Shown one piece after another: positions 16,812 through 24,587 of a stretch of DNA of 64,000 nt. Every line of letters starts with the position of its first letter. Positions within the stretch are counted from its first letter, which is position 1. The notes under the pieces were generated by a model. It saw only the letters and a program-made list of their open reading frames with translations. It was not told the origin of the DNA and searched no databases. Source of the stretch: a virus; IMG/VR virus record IMGVR_UViG_3300008108_000169, positions 23,500 through 87,499 of that record; one strand, written 5' to 3'. The translations under genes were made by a program, and so were the position numbers.

Positions 16812-18023
16812 TTGTATCTTGCCTGTCTCGTCTTTGGTCATGTAAGTTTTTTTTTTAGATTCTTCTTCTACTGCCTTTTCTGCCTCTTCGATCATTTTGT
16901 TCCATTGTTCAACTGGCATAGGTGTCTCTTCTAATTGAGCTACTTTTTCCTGAATACGGTCTTCAGCTCTTTTTAGATAGTCTGGTTCTAGATTGACTTC
17001 CTCTGCTGGTTTCTGCTGTTCTTCTTGCGCTGTTTGTTCACCCCCTTGGTCAGTCACAAGCTCGGTTGCTGGAACTTCTTTTTTCTCTTCTTCCCAAGGT
17101 TTACCTTCGGGATAAAGATCTTTTTCATCCGCTAGAAACTTAAAATCATCTTCTTTTTCTTTAACTGGAAATGGCCACGGACTGTGTACATGTCCTGTAT
17201 CTTCAGGCTCTGGCTCTTTAAAATTATCTATTTCATATAGGTCACTGGCCATTTCTTCTGTCTTTTGTTCTCTAGCCCATTGGAATGTCATTTGTGCGGC
17301 CAGCAACATAATAACTGCTAACGGATCAAAAACAAAAACAATAACGATAATAACCCAGGTTACTGCTTTTTCTAAAAGATTGGCATCTGGATTATCTCCA
17401 TAAATCAATTTAGCAATATACTTGATAGGACCAACTTCTGCTTCTACTTTACGAAGATCTTTAGCGATAGGAGCACGTTCTTCGTTAAGTGCGGCAATGG
17501 CTTTTTGTGCCTTAGCAATATCGTTCTGTAGGTTGGTGCGTTCACGTGCTTGATTTCGACGAAGTGCGGCGGCTTTGTCTGCACCTTTTTCATCAGTTGA
17601 ACGAGCCATTGTCTGATCGACAGCTTCGTCCATCTGACGTAATGCTTTACGAGCGGCTTCAATATTATCTTTTTGAGTTTTTATTTTCTCGTCAAGTATA
17701 GCCACCTTGTCAACGACATCACCACTGACAATACTTTGATCTAAATGTGCTTTACTTAAAAAACCAAAGATACCCATAGATGTAATGAACATTAACACAA
17801 CCACAGCAATGGTCATGTAGGTTTTCATTAATCGGGGCACACGTTCCCAATTGGCTTTAAGCCAACTGGCACAGACTAGTTTGGCTACTTCTAATGCACT
17901 TCCCATGATATAGATGGGAATAGCAGCCGCGGCAAAGATAGCAGCCAAACCTACTACGGAGTAGTAGATTGCGACTGCTGAAATTGTTAAACCAGTTAGA
18001 AGTAGTAACCAGGCTAGGATCAT
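16794..18023 (-). CDS. Membrane protein with long coiled coil (409 aa as encoded, probably C-terminally frameshifted)
   Basis: Two N-terminal membrane helices (about 1-45) and one at about 70-95, a charged coiled coil (about 105-210), another membrane segment (about 220-245), then a long acidic Glu/Pro-rich cytoplasmic tail. The frame closes soon after GKIQVKNRS, while coding continues in the -1 frame to 16516. Similar helix-coiled-coil-helix proteins occur in marine T4-like phages with no known function. It follows the virion protein gene by 10 nt. Confidence 0.75.
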   Translation of the reverse strand: MILAWLLLLTGLTISAVAIYYSVVGLAAIFAAAAIPIYIMGSALEVAKLVCASWLKANWERVPRLMKTYMTIAVVVLMFITSMGIFGFLSKAHLDQSIVSGDVVDKVAILDEKIKTQKDNIEAARKALRQMDEAVDQTMARSTDEKGADKAAALRRNQARERTNLQNDIAKAQKAIAALNEERAPIAKDLRKVEAEVGPIKYIAKLIYGDNPDANLLEKAVTWVIIVIVFVFDPLAVIMLLAAQMTFQWAREQKTEEMASDLYEIDNFKEPEPEDTGHVHSPWPFPVKEKEDDFKFLADEKDLYPEGKPWEEEKKEVPATELVTDQGGEQTAQEEQQKPAEEVNLEPDYLKRAEDRIQEKVAQLEETPMPVEQWNKMIEEAEKAVEEESKKKTYMTKDETGKIQVKNRS

Positions 18024-18033
18024 TGATTACCTA

Positions 18034-18642
18034 TTATTCTGCATCGCCGCTGGCGTCTGCGGTAGTTAACTCGGTGCCGTCAATTAGTGTAACAGCCACA
18101 GTACCAAGGGTCTGAGTTGCTGTAGCACCAGTATGGGTAACTGTGATAGGTAATTGCTTGTCTTGACCAGTAGTACCATCATACACTCGAGCATTGGCTG
18201 TTGTTGATACACGAATTGCTTTGGCAACTTCGTTTTTAAGATAAAGTGCTTTGGTAGTAATACTTCCGCCGGCAATGTCAGTTCCAGAAGTAGGAATGAA
18301 CGCATCGCGATCGTACTTAACAGTAAATGCCAATGTTGTAGCCTGTGCATCACCGTTAGACTCGTCGCTGTCTAATTCAATATCTAAAATCTGGCAATCT
18401 GCTATTCCTGAAAGAGCGTTAACGATGTTACGGAAACGCATATTTCCTCTTGCACGGGCTTGTCCTTTAGCTAGGGTAGTTGGCAAGTTAGCAGTTGAAA
18501 AACTGTCAGAACTATTAGGTGTTACGCCACCGTTATCGTCGCTGTCAGCTGTTGGGTAATAGGTTGTGTTTGTCATTGTTAGCACAACTCTGTAAAAACC
18601 AGGTGCTAGTTGGTTTGAGTCTTGTTGAAATCCTGATGGCAT
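18034..18642 (-). CDS. Putative virion structural protein (202 aa)
   Basis: 202 aa, Thr/Ala/Asp-rich beta-type composition (GFYRVVLTMTNTTYYPTADS, LPITVTHTGATATQTLGTVA) like small head or tail structural proteins. It has a good SD (AGGAG) and an ATAAATA late core at 18665-18671 upstream, consistent with late expression. No specific family recognised. Confidence 0.7.
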   Translation of the reverse strand: MPSGFQQDSNQLAPGFYRVVLTMTNTTYYPTADSDDNGGVTPNSSDSFSTANLPTTLAKGQARARGNMRFRNIVNALSGIADCQILDIELDSDESNGDAQATTLAFTVKYDRDAFIPTSGTDIAGGSITTKALYLKNEVAKAIRVSTTANARVYDGTTGQDKQLPITVTHTGATATQTLGTVAVTLIDGTELTTADASGDAE

Positions 18643-18664
18643 AATATGCTCCTAAGTTATCTAA

Positions 18665-18671
18665 TATTTAT
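18665..18671 (-). promoter_or_regulatory. Late promoter core ATAAATA
   Basis: Minus-strand GATAAATATTAG about 22 nt upstream of the ATG of the 202-aa virion gene, with AGGAG between. Confidence 0.5.
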
Positions 18672-18679
18672 CAGCAAAA

Positions 18680-18712
18680 CGCCCTTAAAAACAATTATAG
18701 CTTTTAAGGGCG
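18680..18712 (-). terminator. Terminator hairpin after the holin-like gene
   Basis: CGCCCTTAAAA (18680-18690) and TTTTAAGGGCG (18702-18712) form an 11-bp stem, and TTTTGC follows on the minus strand. It lies 12 nt past the stop of the gene at 18724. Confidence 0.8.
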
Positions 18713-18723
18713 TATATAGCAAT

Positions 18724-19026
18724 TTATTTGAAGAAAATAAGTGCCATCATAACTGCTTGGATGATAAAACCAAATCCAATCGTTACTACATTTAACATAT
18801 CTTTCTGAACTGCGGCCTTAATGAACATCAAACTAAGACCGGCCCAAACTAGTAAAACTAGATCAACAGCAGGTAGTCTATCAGTTAGGCCACTCATAAC
18901 AGCTAGCATACTCGGAATAGTGCTGGCATGTAATACGATAGCCGCTAGCCATCCAAATGTTTCTGCAGAAATATGACTGATTTTTGTGCTGACAAACTCT
19001 TTGAGCTGATTAATATTGTCGATCAT
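18724..19026 (-). CDS. Small membrane protein, holin candidate
   Basis: 100 aa with three predicted membrane helices (about 22-45, 50-70, 75-98: WLAAIVLHASTIPSMLAVMS, LVLLVWAGLSLMFIKAAV, VVTIGFGFIIQAVMMALIFF). It is coupled by ATGA to the upstream SleB-type cell-wall hydrolase, the usual place for a holin. No family signature was recognised, so the holin role rests on topology and neighbourhood only. Confidence 0.7.
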   Translation of the reverse strand: MIDNINQLKEFVSTKISHISAETFGWLAAIVLHASTIPSMLAVMSGLTDRLPAVDLVLLVWAGLSLMFIKAAVQKDMLNVVTIGFGFIIQAVMMALIFFK

Positions 19027-19577
19027 ATACGTCTCTCTTTCTCTTTATAAAAAATGTGTTGTCCTATTACTCCTATCTTTTCCAACTGCCATCTTGGGTT
19101 GACATAGGTGGCATGATAATATAGAGCATCTTTGAGAATGTCCAATCGGAAGTTTTCCAAAAGAACTTTTTTAGCAACGGCATAACTTTCATTATAGGCC
19201 TCCTTGTTTATAGGTCTTGCTTTGTGTACTGAATCACATGCCCATGAGAATTGGCATACAACTTTTTCCATAATTACATTTTTTTGGTAAACAACGCCGC
19301 AGACGTCGTTACCGAATTTTCCAGAAGCTACACGGTTCATAGTAACCTGTGCGACAGCTACTTTACCTTCAAATGGCTCGTAGCCTGCTTCTCTATAGAT
19401 ATTGATTGCTAAACAGTCTAATTGTTTTTCTCGTGTCTTGATCGAAACAATGTCTTGACTGAAAAGACCATTGCGTTCTTTGAGAACAGCAAATTTTTGT
19501 GTAGTCAGTGTTTGTACCAAAAAGGCCACAGCTACAAATCCTATCATGCAGGATATAAATTTAATCGACTTTTCCAT
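19023..19577 (-). CDS. SleB-type cell wall hydrolase (probable endolysin)
   Basis: About 184 aa from the ATG at 19577 behind AAGGAGG; a longer GTG frame is less likely. The N-terminal hydrophobic helix (FISCMIGFVAVAFLVQT) is a signal-anchor, then a Hydrolase_2/SleB domain: CLAINIYREAGYEPFEGKVA, VAQVTMNRVASG, CQFSWACD, YYHATYVNPRW, IGQHIFY. The Glu in YREAGYE is the probable catalytic acid. SleB proteins are lytic transglycosylases of peptidoglycan. A signal-anchor fits SAR-type endolysin export. It has a long structured leader (19597-19860). Confidence 0.88.
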   Translation of the reverse strand: MEKSIKFISCMIGFVAVAFLVQTLTTQKFAVLKERNGLFSQDIVSIKTREKQLDCLAINIYREAGYEPFEGKVAVAQVTMNRVASGKFGNDVCGVVYQKNVIMEKVVCQFSWACDSVHKARPINKEAYNESYAVAKKVLLENFRLDILKDALYYHATYVNPRWQLEKIGVIGQHIFYKEKERRI

Positions 19578-19596
19578 AAGTCCTCCTTTCACTTGG

Positions 19597-19860
19597 TGTT
19601 ACGATATTTTGTAACATTACATTAAGGGAGTAAACTTCACGAGGCTCAATAAAAGAACCCTACTTTCGTGTAGTTGTCTCCATCGGACGCACAAGCTCAT
19701 AACATTGTGTGCCTTTGGCGACCCTTGGCATCCCGAAAATACGGGTTTCTCATTAGCCAAGACCCGCCGGTTTGAGTCAGATATTTCGCTACCATATCAA
19801 ACCAACTATCTTAGTTTCTTTGCGAAACGTATATTATATAGCCCATTGCACTAAAATTCC
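19597..19860 (-). ncRNA. Structured untranslated leader or small RNA upstream of the endolysin
   Basis: Nearly 300 nt without a gene. Several stable stems can be read on the minus strand: GGTTTGA/TCAAACC (19797-19803 with 19769-19775), GGCG/CGCC plus CTTGGC/GCCAAG plus CCCG/CGGG within 19717-19768, CACAA/TTGTG near 19690-19709, CTAC/GTAG (19660-19673) and GTTAC/GTAAC next to the endolysin SD. A TATAATAT box lies near 19835. It does not fit tRNA, tmRNA, RNase P or a riboswitch that I know. Confidence 0.55.
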
Positions 19861-19875
19861 CAGAGAAAAAGGTAA

Positions 19876-20265
19876 TTATCGGCGCATTTTGGCTATTGCT
19901 ACTGCTTCTTCATCACTGAAGATTGGTACTGCATTACTTTTGTGCATAGTGCCAATGCCTTTGATCATTGTACCGGTATAGACCTTATCGGGGGCTTTAG
20001 TACAAGGACCCGCAGTAAATGGCAGGCTGTTAATTTTTGGTGTTTCTCTACGGTACGGCTCAACCTTAGGAGATTGGTAAGTACCAGACTCCATAGCACG
20101 TTTCCGTTTACGTTCTTCTTGTTCAATACCGTGACGCTTGAGCAGATCTTGCCAAGCATCGGCTTGTTCGCGGGCCTTACGAGCCTGCTCAGCATTTCGA
20201 AACTTCTGTTTGCCTTTTTTCTTGCCTGTGGTGCTGAGCCACGGACCTTCCAAATGCATACTCAT
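19876..20265 (-). CDS. Conserved T4-like marine phage protein (129 aa)
   Basis: Begins MSMHLEGPWLSTTGKKKGKQ and ends FSDEEAVAIAKMRR, a pattern I recognise as conserved in marine T4-like phages without known function. The basic, Arg/Lys/Glu-rich helical middle (AEQARKAREQADAW) suggests nucleic-acid or protein binding. It is driven by a consensus sigma70-like promoter 22 nt from the start region, so it is likely early. Confidence 0.8.
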   Translation of the reverse strand: MSMHLEGPWLSTTGKKKGKQKFRNAEQARKAREQADAWQDLLKRHGIEQEERKRKRAMESGTYQSPKVEPYRRETPKINSLPFTAGPCTKAPDKVYTGTMIKGIGTMHKSNAVPIFSDEEAVAIAKMRR

Positions 20266-20293
20266 AATTTCTCCAAAAATTTAATATACTTCT

Positions 20294-20322
20294 ATTATAC
20301 GATTTTTTTTGGATAGAGTCAA
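20294..20322 (-). promoter_or_regulatory. Sigma70-like promoter
   Basis: Minus strand: TTGACT (20317-20322), 17-bp spacer containing eight A, TATAAT (20294-20299), about 28 nt before the ATG of the 129-aa gene. Confidence 0.85.
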
Positions 20323-20327
20323 GTATA

Positions 20328-20654
20328 TTATACTCGAAAAGATTCTCCACAGCCACAGCGATCACGTTCATTTGGATTAATGAATTCAAAACCTTCATTT
20401 AGTCCATTTTTTACCCAATCCATTGTTAGGCCGTTTAAGTAGGGAAGACTTTTAGCATCAACTAATACTACAAAGTTTGGCTGGGCGAAATTTGTAACTC
20501 CAACTTCTGGGTCGTATTTGTCTACATATTCTATAGTGTATGCTAAACCACTACATCCTGTAGTTTTGACTCCTAACCGAATACCGACACCCTTACCTCG
20601 TCGTTCAAGTAGTTGCTTGATTTTCTGTTGGGCTATGTCGGTTACGGTAATCAT
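20328..20654 (-). CDS. iscA: IscA/ErpA-type A-type Fe-S carrier
   Basis: 108 aa. GVKTTGCSGLAYTIEYVD holds the first conserved Cys and RDRCGCGESF the C-terminal CxC pair, the three ligands of A-type carriers. NEGFEFINPNE is typical. It delivers Fe-S clusters or iron to client proteins. It overlaps iscU by about 50 nt, so the two are coupled. Clients here could include host ferredoxin used by heme oxygenase and bilin reductase (inference). Confidence 0.92.
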   Translation of the reverse strand: MITVTDIAQQKIKQLLERRGKGVGIRLGVKTTGCSGLAYTIEYVDKYDPEVGVTNFAQPNFVVLVDAKSLPYLNGLTMDWVKNGLNEGFEFINPNERDRCGCGESFRV

Positions 20655-21012
20655 TGACTGCGGCTTTAATGGCGTCTTCTGCTAGGATACTACAATGTAT
20701 TTTAACAGGAGGTAATGCTAATTCTTCTGCGATGGCTGAGTTTTTAATTGTTCCGGCTTCGTCGAGAGTTTTTCCTTTGAGCCACTCTGTGACAAGGCTC
20801 GAACTCGCGATAGCCGATCCACAGCCATACGTTTTAAATTTTGCATCTGTAATAATACCTGTATCATCATCCACCTTTATTTGTAATTTCATAACATCAC
20901 CGCAAGCAGGGGCACCAACCATGCCGGTGCCTACTGTTGGATCATTTTTATCAAAACTGCCTACGTTACGTGGATTTTCGTAATGATCAATTACTTTATC
21001 ACTATACGCCAT
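20605..21012 (-). CDS. iscU: IscU-type Fe-S cluster scaffold
   Basis: 135 aa. All three cluster Cys are present in context: APACGDVMKLQI, YGCGSAIASSS, and VKIHCSILAEDAIK, with the Asp of GDVM. It assembles 2Fe-2S clusters with a cysteine desulfurase; no iscS is in this window, so a host enzyme would be needed. The C-terminal tail (HSPTENQATT) overlaps iscA. An ATAAATA core and AAGGAG precede the start. Confidence 0.94.
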   Translation of the reverse strand: MAYSDKVIDHYENPRNVGSFDKNDPTVGTGMVGAPACGDVMKLQIKVDDDTGIITDAKFKTYGCGSAIASSSLVTEWLKGKTLDEAGTIKNSAIAEELALPPVKIHCSILAEDAIKAAVNDYRNRHSPTENQATT

Positions 21013-21030
21013 ACCAAACTCCTTGTTTGG

Positions 21031-21037
21031 TATTTAT
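21031..21037 (-). promoter_or_regulatory. Late promoter core ATAAATA upstream of iscU
   Basis: Minus-strand TAATAAATACC about 18 nt before the iscU ATG; AAGGAG follows. Confidence 0.5.
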
Positions 21038-21237
21038 TACTTGCCGGTTGCTTCTTTACGAGCGTTTTTAACTGCTGTGACGTCGTTACGAACTTCTTTG
21101 CAAAGTTTGGCAAGTTCTTGTAGGTGTTTGCGAACACGGGTACCAGCCGCACCAACTTCTTTATCATAGAACTTTTCGAAATCGCTTTCCATTGCTTCTA
21201 CGATTGCGGTAAATTCTGAATGTCTATTTTGAGCCAT
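21037..21237 (-). CDS. Histone H1-like (Hc1 family) nucleoid protein
   Basis: 66 aa. ESDFEKFYDKEVGAAGTRVR then KHLQELAKLCKEVR matches the Hc1-type pattern (DFEKFY..GN.AAGTR.RK..QEL). Such proteins bind DNA or nucleoid components; marine phages often carry a copy. SD AAGGAG is 9 nt before the ATG. It lies upstream of iscU in the same direction. Confidence 0.8.
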   Translation of the reverse strand: MAQNRHSEFTAIVEAMESDFEKFYDKEVGAAGTRVRKHLQELAKLCKEVRNDVTAVKNARKEATGK

Positions 21238-21313
21238 AATATTTCTCCTTGTCTAATAATTATGTCGACTAGGATAGCTTATAATAAAATGTGGTTTTAG
21301 TAAAGTTTTTTGG

Positions 21314-21562
21314 TTAGGCAAATACTTTTGTACTGCCACTTTGGACGTTTCCACCGCCGCTCATAGGATCGCTCTCTCTAGCAATGGCTTTATCATTGAC
21401 TATGACTTTTGAGTTACCGGCTACTACAGTTTTGCCTTTAACATTAGCAGAAGTTACAAATGCTGTTTTGGCATCGTTAGTAATAACATTGACAGAACCA
21501 GAAACTAATAATGATCCAGCGGCAATATCTTTTCCTACTCGTGCTACACTATTCTTAGCCAT
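21314..21562 (-). CDS. PAAR-like spike-tip protein
   Basis: 82 aa. VARVGKDIAAGSLLVSGSVN, VIVNDKAIARESD and SGGGNVQSGSTKVFA form the repeated beta pattern of PAAR proteins, which sharpen the tip of T4-type tail spikes (compare T4 gp5.4). Histidines usual in zinc-binding PAAR domains are missing, so metal binding is doubtful. It follows the 236-aa virion protein gene by 3 nt. Confidence 0.7.
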   Translation of the reverse strand: MAKNSVARVGKDIAAGSLLVSGSVNVITNDAKTAFVTSANVKGKTVVAGNSKVIVNDKAIARESDPMSGGGNVQSGSTKVFA

Positions 21563-21565
21563 AGT

Positions 21566-22276
21566 TTATGGCCCTGGTGGGATTGGAGTTGGATCTACTA
21601 GTAGAGCGCCGCGTGTAGTTGCTTTCTGCTCGGCAACGGTTTCTTTAATAGGAGGATCGGAAATTCCCAACCATCCCTTAAGAGTTCCCCAAGCACTTGT
21701 TGCGGCAGTTCCAATAAAGCTATTTGCAATAATGTTGTTAGCGGTTGTAGTAGTCCAAGCGACAGCACTTGTAATTTGCTCTTCGACCAGTGCTGAAGTT
21801 TTAACCTGTGCTTTAACTGTCAATGTATCTTGTACTGCTGATTGAATGCTAGTTTGTAAATCAGTAGGTAATACAACTGTCTTAGGTAATTCAGCTCTTT
21901 CAAGTGCCGCGTTTGTTGTTTGTTGCTGAAATTGGTTATTTTTAATTTGATCTGCAACTGCCAGCTGTTGTGTTGTTACACCAGCGGCAACGTTTGCACT
22001 AACTGATGCTAGTGCAGATTGTAATACCTGTACAGAAGCAGTTAATTTTTTCTGCTGATCGATAATTTCTGATAATAGAACAGTCATGTCATTGAGAGAC
22101 TGTGCTTGCATACGAGCCACAGCCGCAGGACTTCCTGGTATTGCAGTCGCGGCTTTTCCAAAATTTAAATCTAAGTACGTAACAAAAGTTTCGTAAATTG
22201 CTAACTGTTGTACATTTTGTTCTTTGATTGCCGCGGCAATCGCCATTGCGGCTGTATCGCTGACTGCTACTGCCAT
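21566..22276 (-). CDS. Putative virion protein, Ala/Gln-rich (236 aa)
   Basis: Mostly alpha-helical and Ala/Thr/Gln-rich (MAIAAAIKEQNVQQLAIYET, LQSALASVSANVAAGVTTQQ) with a Pro-rich C-terminus (VDPTPIPPGP). Its position beside the PAAR-like gene, and the ATAAATA core at 22299-22305, suggest a late tail or baseplate component. No family recognised. Confidence 0.65.
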   Translation of the reverse strand: MAVAVSDTAAMAIAAAIKEQNVQQLAIYETFVTYLDLNFGKAATAIPGSPAAVARMQAQSLNDMTVLLSEIIDQQKKLTASVQVLQSALASVSANVAAGVTTQQLAVADQIKNNQFQQQTTNAALERAELPKTVVLPTDLQTSIQSAVQDTLTVKAQVKTSALVEEQITSAVAWTTTTANNIIANSFIGTAATSAWGTLKGWLGISDPPIKETVAEQKATTRGALLVDPTPIPPGP

Positions 22277-22298
22277 AATATTTCTCCTGTGCTAGAGA

Positions 22299-22305
22299 TA
22301 TTTAT
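22299..22305 (-). promoter_or_regulatory. Late promoter core ATAAATA
   Basis: Minus-strand GCATAAATATCTC about 22 nt upstream of the 236-aa virion gene; AGGAG lies between. Confidence 0.5.
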
Positions 22306-22592
22306 GCTAGTTTTATACCAGTAGTTGCCTGTATAAATTGATCAGCAAAGCTCTTGTCTGTGGCTTCTACAACTGTAACTGTAGTTTTAAACAGTTTTAC
22401 ATCCTTTTCTGGATGTACAGTAAACAAGTAGGGCATCAATCCTGGGCCGTTTGCACCCATACCAATAACCATTGGACGACTTAATTTGTAGTAGGAAACT
22501 GCATCTTCTACTAGTTTAGCTACAATTTCCTCTCCGCTAGTTAGTTTAAGAGTAATTACTTCGCCTTCTGTTACACCTTTGTCTATTAGCAT
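22302..22592 (-). CDS. Conserved small phage protein, possibly Sm-like fold (96 aa)
   Basis: GEVITLKLTSGEEIVAKLVE, then SYYKLSRPMVIGM resembles the beta pattern of Sm/LSm-like small proteins found in marine T4-like phages. It starts 1 nt after the glutaredoxin stop, so it is translated with the nrd operon. An RNA-binding role is conceivable but not shown by any specific residue. Confidence 0.7.
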   Translation of the reverse strand: MLIDKGVTEGEVITLKLTSGEEIVAKLVEDAVSYYKLSRPMVIGMGANGPGLMPYLFTVHPEKDVKLFKTTVTVVEATDKSFADQFIQATTGIKLA

Positions 22593-22593
22593 A

Positions 22594-22821
22594 TTATACC
22601 TTTTGTAAATGTGTGCGTAGTTCTGTAAACCCGCCTATTAATTTATCATCTAAAAAAATCTGCGGTAAAGTTCTGGCTGTTGGAACTGCTTCTAGTAATT
22701 GTTCCTTGGTCCAATCTTTATTGATATTTCTTTCCTCGTACTCAATGTTCTTTGATGCGAGCAAGTTTTTGGCTTGAACACAAAAAGGACACTGATCCTT
22801 ACTCCAAACTATTGCTTTCAT
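22594..22821 (-). CDS. grx: Glutaredoxin
   Basis: 75 aa. WSKDQCPFCVQAKNLL has the CPFC redox motif, and TLPQIFLDDKLIGGFTEL the cis-Pro and glutathione-site GG. It re-reduces ribonucleotide reductase. It lies directly after nrdB with SD AGAGGA. T4-like phages use a comparable NrdC. Confidence 0.93.
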   Translation of the reverse strand: MKAIVWSKDQCPFCVQAKNLLASKNIEYEERNINKDWTKEQLLEAVPTARTLPQIFLDDKLIGGFTELRTHLQKV

Positions 22822-22830
22822 AATTCCTCT

Positions 22831-23931
22831 TTAAATTGCTGGTAATTTATCGTAATCAATTACGTCACTCATAACACCAATGACATAATTCGTTGATTCG
22901 TTTTCTTGTAGTGCAGTTTGTTTTTTGCTAGTATCGCTATGTTTATTGAACCACGGAATCGGTGTTGTCTTTGATGCAGAATTCCAGTACTTGATTCCAA
23001 TGTCTTTAAGAGCACCAACTGCTGTGTAGTCAACAAAATCTTTTAGAATATTTGCGTTAAGACCGATAACAGGTCCTTTCATAAACAAATAGTCTGCCCA
23101 TGCTTTTTCTTCTGCAATGACATCCTTATATATCTGTAAGACTTCTTCTTGACATTCCTGTGCGGCCCTAGCAAAACGTGGATCTTCTTTAACTACTTGA
23201 TTAATTAACCAAGCTGTCCAACCTTTGTGTAGTAGTTCGTCTTGTAGAATTAGGCTGATGATGTTGCCATTACCAATAAAGATCTTGTTCTCAACCATTG
23301 CTAGACTTGTAGCAAATGACACCATAAAGCGGAATGCTTCTAAGGCATAACTCGCATGTAAAGCGAGGTAAATGGCCTTGATATGAATCTCTTCAGGTAC
23401 CACTTCGCCAAGCTCTTTCCTGCTGTTGATGATATGCAGGTCATCATAATAACGTCCAACACTTGATGCCATATCGACAATTTCTTTAGTGTCATGGATT
23501 GTATTGAATATGTCTTTTGGTACATTGTAAATATTCCGAATAATATGACTGTAACTACGGCTATGAATGTTAGTTTCAAAGAATGTCCAGTTGTAGACCA
23601 ATGCTTCTAGTTCTGGAAGACTTACGACCGGAGTAAAGATTTGACTTGGGCCGCGACCTTGCAGACTGTCAAGAGCAGTTTGCCTAAGCAGGTTGCTAGT
23701 GAAGATATGTTTAACTGCATCTGATGCATCCTTAAAATCTTGTGCATCTTTGGTTAGACTAATCTCTTCTGGAACCCAAAAGAAACCCCTAGCTGTCTTT
23801 TCAAAGTCTGCAATCTTGTTATACTTTACTTCTTCAAATCGTTGAATGGTAACTGGGCCCGCTGGATCCAAAAACATTTTACGACTCAAGTAGTCAGTTT
23901 TTGTCTGTAAGTTATATTGTTGTTTGCTCAT
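22831..23931 (-). CDS. nrdB: Ribonucleotide reductase beta subunit (class Ia)
   Basis: About 366 aa from the ATG at 23931 (AGGA upstream; overlap with the aldolase stop TAATG). All di-iron/radical residues are in context: TALDSLQGR (Asp), LPELEALVY (Glu), ETNIHSRSYSHIIRN (His and radical Tyr), MVENK (Glu), LQDELLHK (Glu, His). It supplies the tyrosyl radical to NrdA. It sits in nrdA-aldolase-nrdB-grx. Confidence 0.96.
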   Translation of the reverse strand: MSKQQYNLQTKTDYLSRKMFLDPAGPVTIQRFEEVKYNKIADFEKTARGFFWVPEEISLTKDAQDFKDASDAVKHIFTSNLLRQTALDSLQGRGPSQIFTPVVSLPELEALVYNWTFFETNIHSRSYSHIIRNIYNVPKDIFNTIHDTKEIVDMASSVGRYYDDLHIINSRKELGEVVPEEIHIKAIYLALHASYALEAFRFMVSFATSLAMVENKIFIGNGNIISLILQDELLHKGWTAWLINQVVKEDPRFARAAQECQEEVLQIYKDVIAEEKAWADYLFMKGPVIGLNANILKDFVDYTAVGALKDIGIKYWNSASKTTPIPWFNKHSDTSKKQTALQENESTNYVIGVMSDVIDYDKLPAI

Positions 23932-24587
23932 TAGTAATTTCCTGATGCAAGAACAATCTTGCAAATATGTTCTAATCGTTCTATATGTTCGTAGGCACGC
24001 CAAGGACTAGTATCGATAGCAACTACACCATGTCCTTTGATGCCTACTATATCAAATTTAATATTGCCATCACGATCTAATTGTAACTTCTCGTGACATT
24101 GATTTCCTAGTTCTTCGGAAATTGGGGGTACGTCACCTACATTCGGAGCAACTTTAGTGTACCGACTAAGCTCTGGAAAATATTGGCAGAGAGTATTCAA
24201 TTCGATTCCGGCATGCATAGCCGCAACAGTATAAGTTGGATGCACATGAATCACTACCCGAACGTCGTCCTTGTGTTGTCCCATTTCTTTTTGTAATCCA
24301 AAATGTAATGGGATCTCTCCAGATGGTCTTAGTTTGGCGCTGATATCAGTATATTGTATATCTTCCCAACTGTAGTTAAATGCGGCACTACCTACACCAC
24401 TATTAATAGTTCTCCAAATTTTAATTTTCTTGAACTGATCAGGTTGTAGTGTTTGCTTACGGACACCGCTAGGTGTAATATAAAAGTGATCACGGTCGTG
24501 GTGACGAATACTTACATTACCATCACGACTGGTAATCCAATTACGTTGATAAGCATCTTTAAGAACTTCACAAATAGTTTCTAACAT
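23931..24587 (-). CDS. Class II aldolase/adducin family protein
   Basis: 218 aa. SRDGNVSIR and TPSGVRKQ at the N-terminal phosphate-binding side; Glu91 in SGEIPLHF as catalytic acid; His114/His116 in VVIHVHPTYTVAAMHAG and the later GHGVVAI as zinc ligands. FucA, AraD and MtnB are relatives, acting on phosphorylated sugars or methionine-salvage intermediates. Substrate cannot be assigned. It is inserted between nrdA and nrdB with one-base junctions on both sides. Confidence 0.85.
   Translation of the reverse strand: MLETICEVLKDAYQRNWITSRDGNVSIRHHDRDHFYITPSGVRKQTLQPDQFKKIKIWRTINSGVGSAAFNYSWEDIQYTDISAKLRPSGEIPLHFGLQKEMGQHKDDVRVVIHVHPTYTVAAMHAGIELNTLCQYFPELSRYTKVAPNVGDVPPISEELGNQCHEKLQLDRDGNIKFDIVGIKGHGVVAIDTSPWRAYEHIERLEHICKIVLASGNY

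Noticed and set aside
16848-16857. Run of ten A in the membrane coiled-coil gene as a programmed frameshift site
   Set aside because: Frame 0 after the run (TYMTKDETGKIQV) looks native, whereas the -1 frame right after it reads NLHDQRRDRQD. The frame change fits better about 40 nt downstream.
19620-19680. Glutamine riboswitch (ACGAAAGTAGGG similar to the ACGGAAGTAGG core)
   Set aside because: Only a partial match; flanking stem and CGTTCA element not found.
19717-19768. Hammerhead ribozyme core (CTAATGAG resembling CTGATGAG)
   Set aside because: The conserved G of the core is replaced and the GAAA and cleavage-site elements are not in the required order.
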